DNA of 64,000 bases, from NCBI RefSeq assembly GCF_009765865.1, contig NZ_LMUQ01000039.1, positions 97,423 to 161,422 on the forward strand, given 5' to 3'. A program made the position numbers and the translations under genes. Source of the DNA: Acidisoma sp. L85 (lineage in GTDB: Bacteria; Pseudomonadota; Alphaproteobacteria; Acetobacterales; Acetobacteraceae). The notes beneath the pieces are model-generated. The model saw nothing but the letters and a program-made list of their open reading frames with translations. It was not told the DNA's origin and ran no database searches. Within the stretch, counting starts at the first letter, position 1, and every line of letters begins with the position of its first letter. Positions 62,589 to 64,000 of the stretch are shown one piece after another.

Positions 62589-63716
62589 TCAGGATTTGGC
62601 GCGCTTGCCCTCGGGATCATAAGCGGCACAGGTGAACACGGTCGCCTCCGCGGCAGCGCCCTCGGCACTGGCGATCCTTACGACCGTGCCGTCCACAGCA
62701 AACTCCGGCGGCACATAAGCCATCGCCAGCATCGCGCCGAGGCTATGGCCCATGTCGGAAGAACTCACCTTGCCGACCACCCGTTCCTCAACCGACACCG
62801 CCGCGCCGACCGCGGGCTGCGCCGCGCCCGCCGCGAGCTTGAGTAGAACGAGGCGCCGCGAGGTACCCCCCGTCTTCTGCTTCTCCAGCACCGCACGCCC
62901 TCGGAACTCGGGCTTCGCAAGCTTCACGGTCCAGCCCAGCCCAGCCTCGATCGGCGAGGTCGTCTCATCCAGATCGAGACCATAGAGCGGGTAACGCTTC
63001 TCGATCCGCAGAGTGCGCAGCGCGCCGAGACCACAGAGCCGCGCGCCATGCGCCCGCCCCGCATCGAGCAAGGTGTCGAGCATGTGCTCGGCATATTCGC
63101 TCGGGTAGAACAGCTCATAGCCCAGCTCGCCCGAATAGCCGGTGCGCGACAGGATAACCTCCGGCACATCGGCGACCGTCGCTTCGATGAAGGAGAAATA
63201 CGGCAGCGCCGTGTTCGAGAGATCCGTGCTCGTCAGCCCCTGCAGCAAAGCGCGCGAGGCAGGTCCCTGCACGGAGATATAGGCGCGCTTGTAACCAAGG
63301 TTGGTGATCACGGCATGCGATCCGCCAACCGCCTGTTGCACGGCGGCGATCACCTGAGCCACCCGGCTCGGCGTCGGATACAGCAGGAAACGATCGGACG
63401 CCGTGCGGAAGCACGTCAGGTCATCGATCATGCCGCCCTGGTCGTTGCAGGGCGCCGCGTAGACAACCTTGCCGACCGGCTGGCCACTGGTATCGGCGAC
63501 CAGAGCGCGGTCCAGCACTTTCGCCGCGTCCGCGCCCGCGACCTCGATCGCGACCTGGTAATAGACATCGAACAGCCCGACCTTCTCGCGCGTCGCGCGA
63601 TGCTCCTCCTCCGTCGATGTGAAGACGAAGGGTGCCGCGAAACCGATGCGATCGACGAACTGGGCGCCATGCGCCACGAATTGGTGGTGATAGGGGGAGT
63701 GGCGGATCATCGCCAT
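62589..63716 (-). CDS. GcvT-like folate-dependent aminomethyl/demethylase family protein
   Basis: A 375-residue protein with the GcvT fold. The ATG at 63716 follows GAGAGGAAG; the longer frame to 63842 is not conserved and overlaps the next gene. YKRAYISVQGPASRALLQ, SRTGYSGELGYELFYP and ETTSPIEAGLGWTVKL are GcvT landmarks, and the C-terminal domain keeps VGKVSSSDMGHSLGAMLAMAYVP. Members transfer one-carbon units from glycine, dimethylglycine, sarcosine or DMSP to tetrahydrofolate; the donor is not fixed. There is no GcvH or GcvP nearby, so a stand-alone demethylase is likely. Confidence 0.88.
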   Translation of the reverse strand: MAMIRHSPYHHQFVAHGAQFVDRIGFAAPFVFTSTEEEHRATREKVGLFDVYYQVAIEVAGADAAKVLDRALVADTSGQPVGKVVYAAPCNDQGGMIDDLTCFRTASDRFLLYPTPSRVAQVIAAVQQAVGGSHAVITNLGYKRAYISVQGPASRALLQGLTSTDLSNTALPYFSFIEATVADVPEVILSRTGYSGELGYELFYPSEYAEHMLDTLLDAGRAHGARLCGLGALRTLRIEKRYPLYGLDLDETTSPIEAGLGWTVKLAKPEFRGRAVLEKQKTGGTSRRLVLLKLAAGAAQPAVGAAVSVEERVVGKVSSSDMGHSLGAMLAMAYVPPEFAVDGTVVRIASAEGAAAEATVFTCAAYDPEGKRAKS

Positions 63717-63781
63717 GCGTCTTCCTCTCGGGTTTTCGGCTCGTTTACGCGCTCTTAACGTTCCGACAAAGCCGGAGGCGG

Positions 63782-64000
63782 TCAGCCGAGCGCCTCGCCC
63801 CGCGCATAGCCCTCGATCTCCAGCAGAAGCTCCGGGCGGCAAATCTCCGCCCGCAGCAGGATCGGCGCGCGGCCCATGCCGGCCTCAGCGAGACCGCGTT
63901 CCACCAGCGCGCGATCCTCGGGACGGCGGAGATAGGCTTTCAGCACGAGATCCCGCTCCTCGAAGCGATAACCTTGGCGGCGGCTTTCGGTCAGCAGGGC
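63782..64000 (-). CDS. RidA/YjgF-like protein, C-terminal part (cut by window edge)
   Basis: The right edge holds the last 72 codons of a minus-strand gene, ending in MGRAPILLRAEICRPELLLE and IEGYARGEALG, which fits the C-terminus of RidA/YjgF-type enamine/imine deaminases (terminal LLLEIEGYA motif and conserved Arg). It is 65 bases upstream of the GcvT-like gene in the same direction, so the two are probably co-transcribed. Confidence 0.6.
   Translation of the reverse strand, partial: ALLTESRRQGYRFEERDLVLKAYLRRPEDRALVERGLAEAGMGRAPILLRAEICRPELLLEIEGYARGEALG

Overview
The window is a dense, high-GC (about 65% by eye) bacterial chromosome segment from an alphaproteobacterium. The gene content suggests Acetobacteraceae or a close relative. 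Supporting points are the block aconitase / ccmAB / two-component system / csaA-gpt / UbiH-like hydroxylase / glnK-amtB, the run CnoX-like thioredoxin / LON-domain protein / Trm112-like protein, an arabinonate-type dehydratase, and many transporters for small organic molecules. The lineage is an inference; no rRNA is present. There are no insertion sequences, integrases, phage genes or CRISPR arrays that I can see.

Layout. 1-7.0 kb: a minus-strand acyl-CoA/aldehyde block (methyltransferase, two CaiB/BaiF CoA-transferases, HMG-CoA lyase-like lyase, aldehyde dehydrogenase) and a secreted protein with a His/Lys-rich tail. 7.3-12.8 kb: an organic-anion MFS permease convergent with an IlvD/Edd-type sugar-acid dehydratase, then a CopC-like protein with a YeiH-type exporter and a small unknown gene. 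12.8-27.9 kb: housekeeping core (Trm112-like, LON, CnoX, tRNA-Gly, acetyltransferase, acnA, ccmA-ccmB, HK/RR/HtrA operon, csaA-gpt, UbiH-like, glnK-amtB with a sigma-54 promoter). 28-34.5 kb: two divergent GH13 enzymes, DUF3750, TehA-like protein, FAD-linked sugar-lactone oxidase. 34.4-40 kb: a possibly broken small gene, a tandem glycine riboswitch with intrinsic terminator ahead of a DadA-type dehydrogenase, a Tat-exported sulfatase with a small secreted partner, and a low-GC FkbM methyltransferase. 40.3-45.6 kb: a complete dipeptide-type ABC importer with fused ATPases. 45.7-47.5 kb: wrbA and a micro-protein/membrane-protein pair. 47.8-54 kb: a sugar ABC importer of FrcBCA layout, then tartrate/D-malate-type dehydrogenase and a DHA2 MFS on the other strand. 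53.3-64 kb: a polyamine-type ABC importer, MBL-fold hydrolase, SGNH hydrolase, a minus-strand ROK regulator / Gfo-Idh-MocA dehydrogenase / sugar isomerase operon, a divergent cupin-type phosphoglucose isomerase, and a GcvT-like protein with a RidA-like gene cut by the window edge.

How it fits together. The accessory parts look like import-and-oxidise modules for sugars, sugar acids, dicarboxylates, amino acids and polyamine-like compounds. The strongest regulatory signals are the glycine riboswitch at about 35.3-35.5 kb, the sigma-54 promoter ahead of glnK-amtB, and a 27-bp AT-rich palindrome between the ROK gene and the cupin isomerase. A dispersed ~85-100 bp element with a nested multi-hairpin design occurs three times, always next to gene ends.
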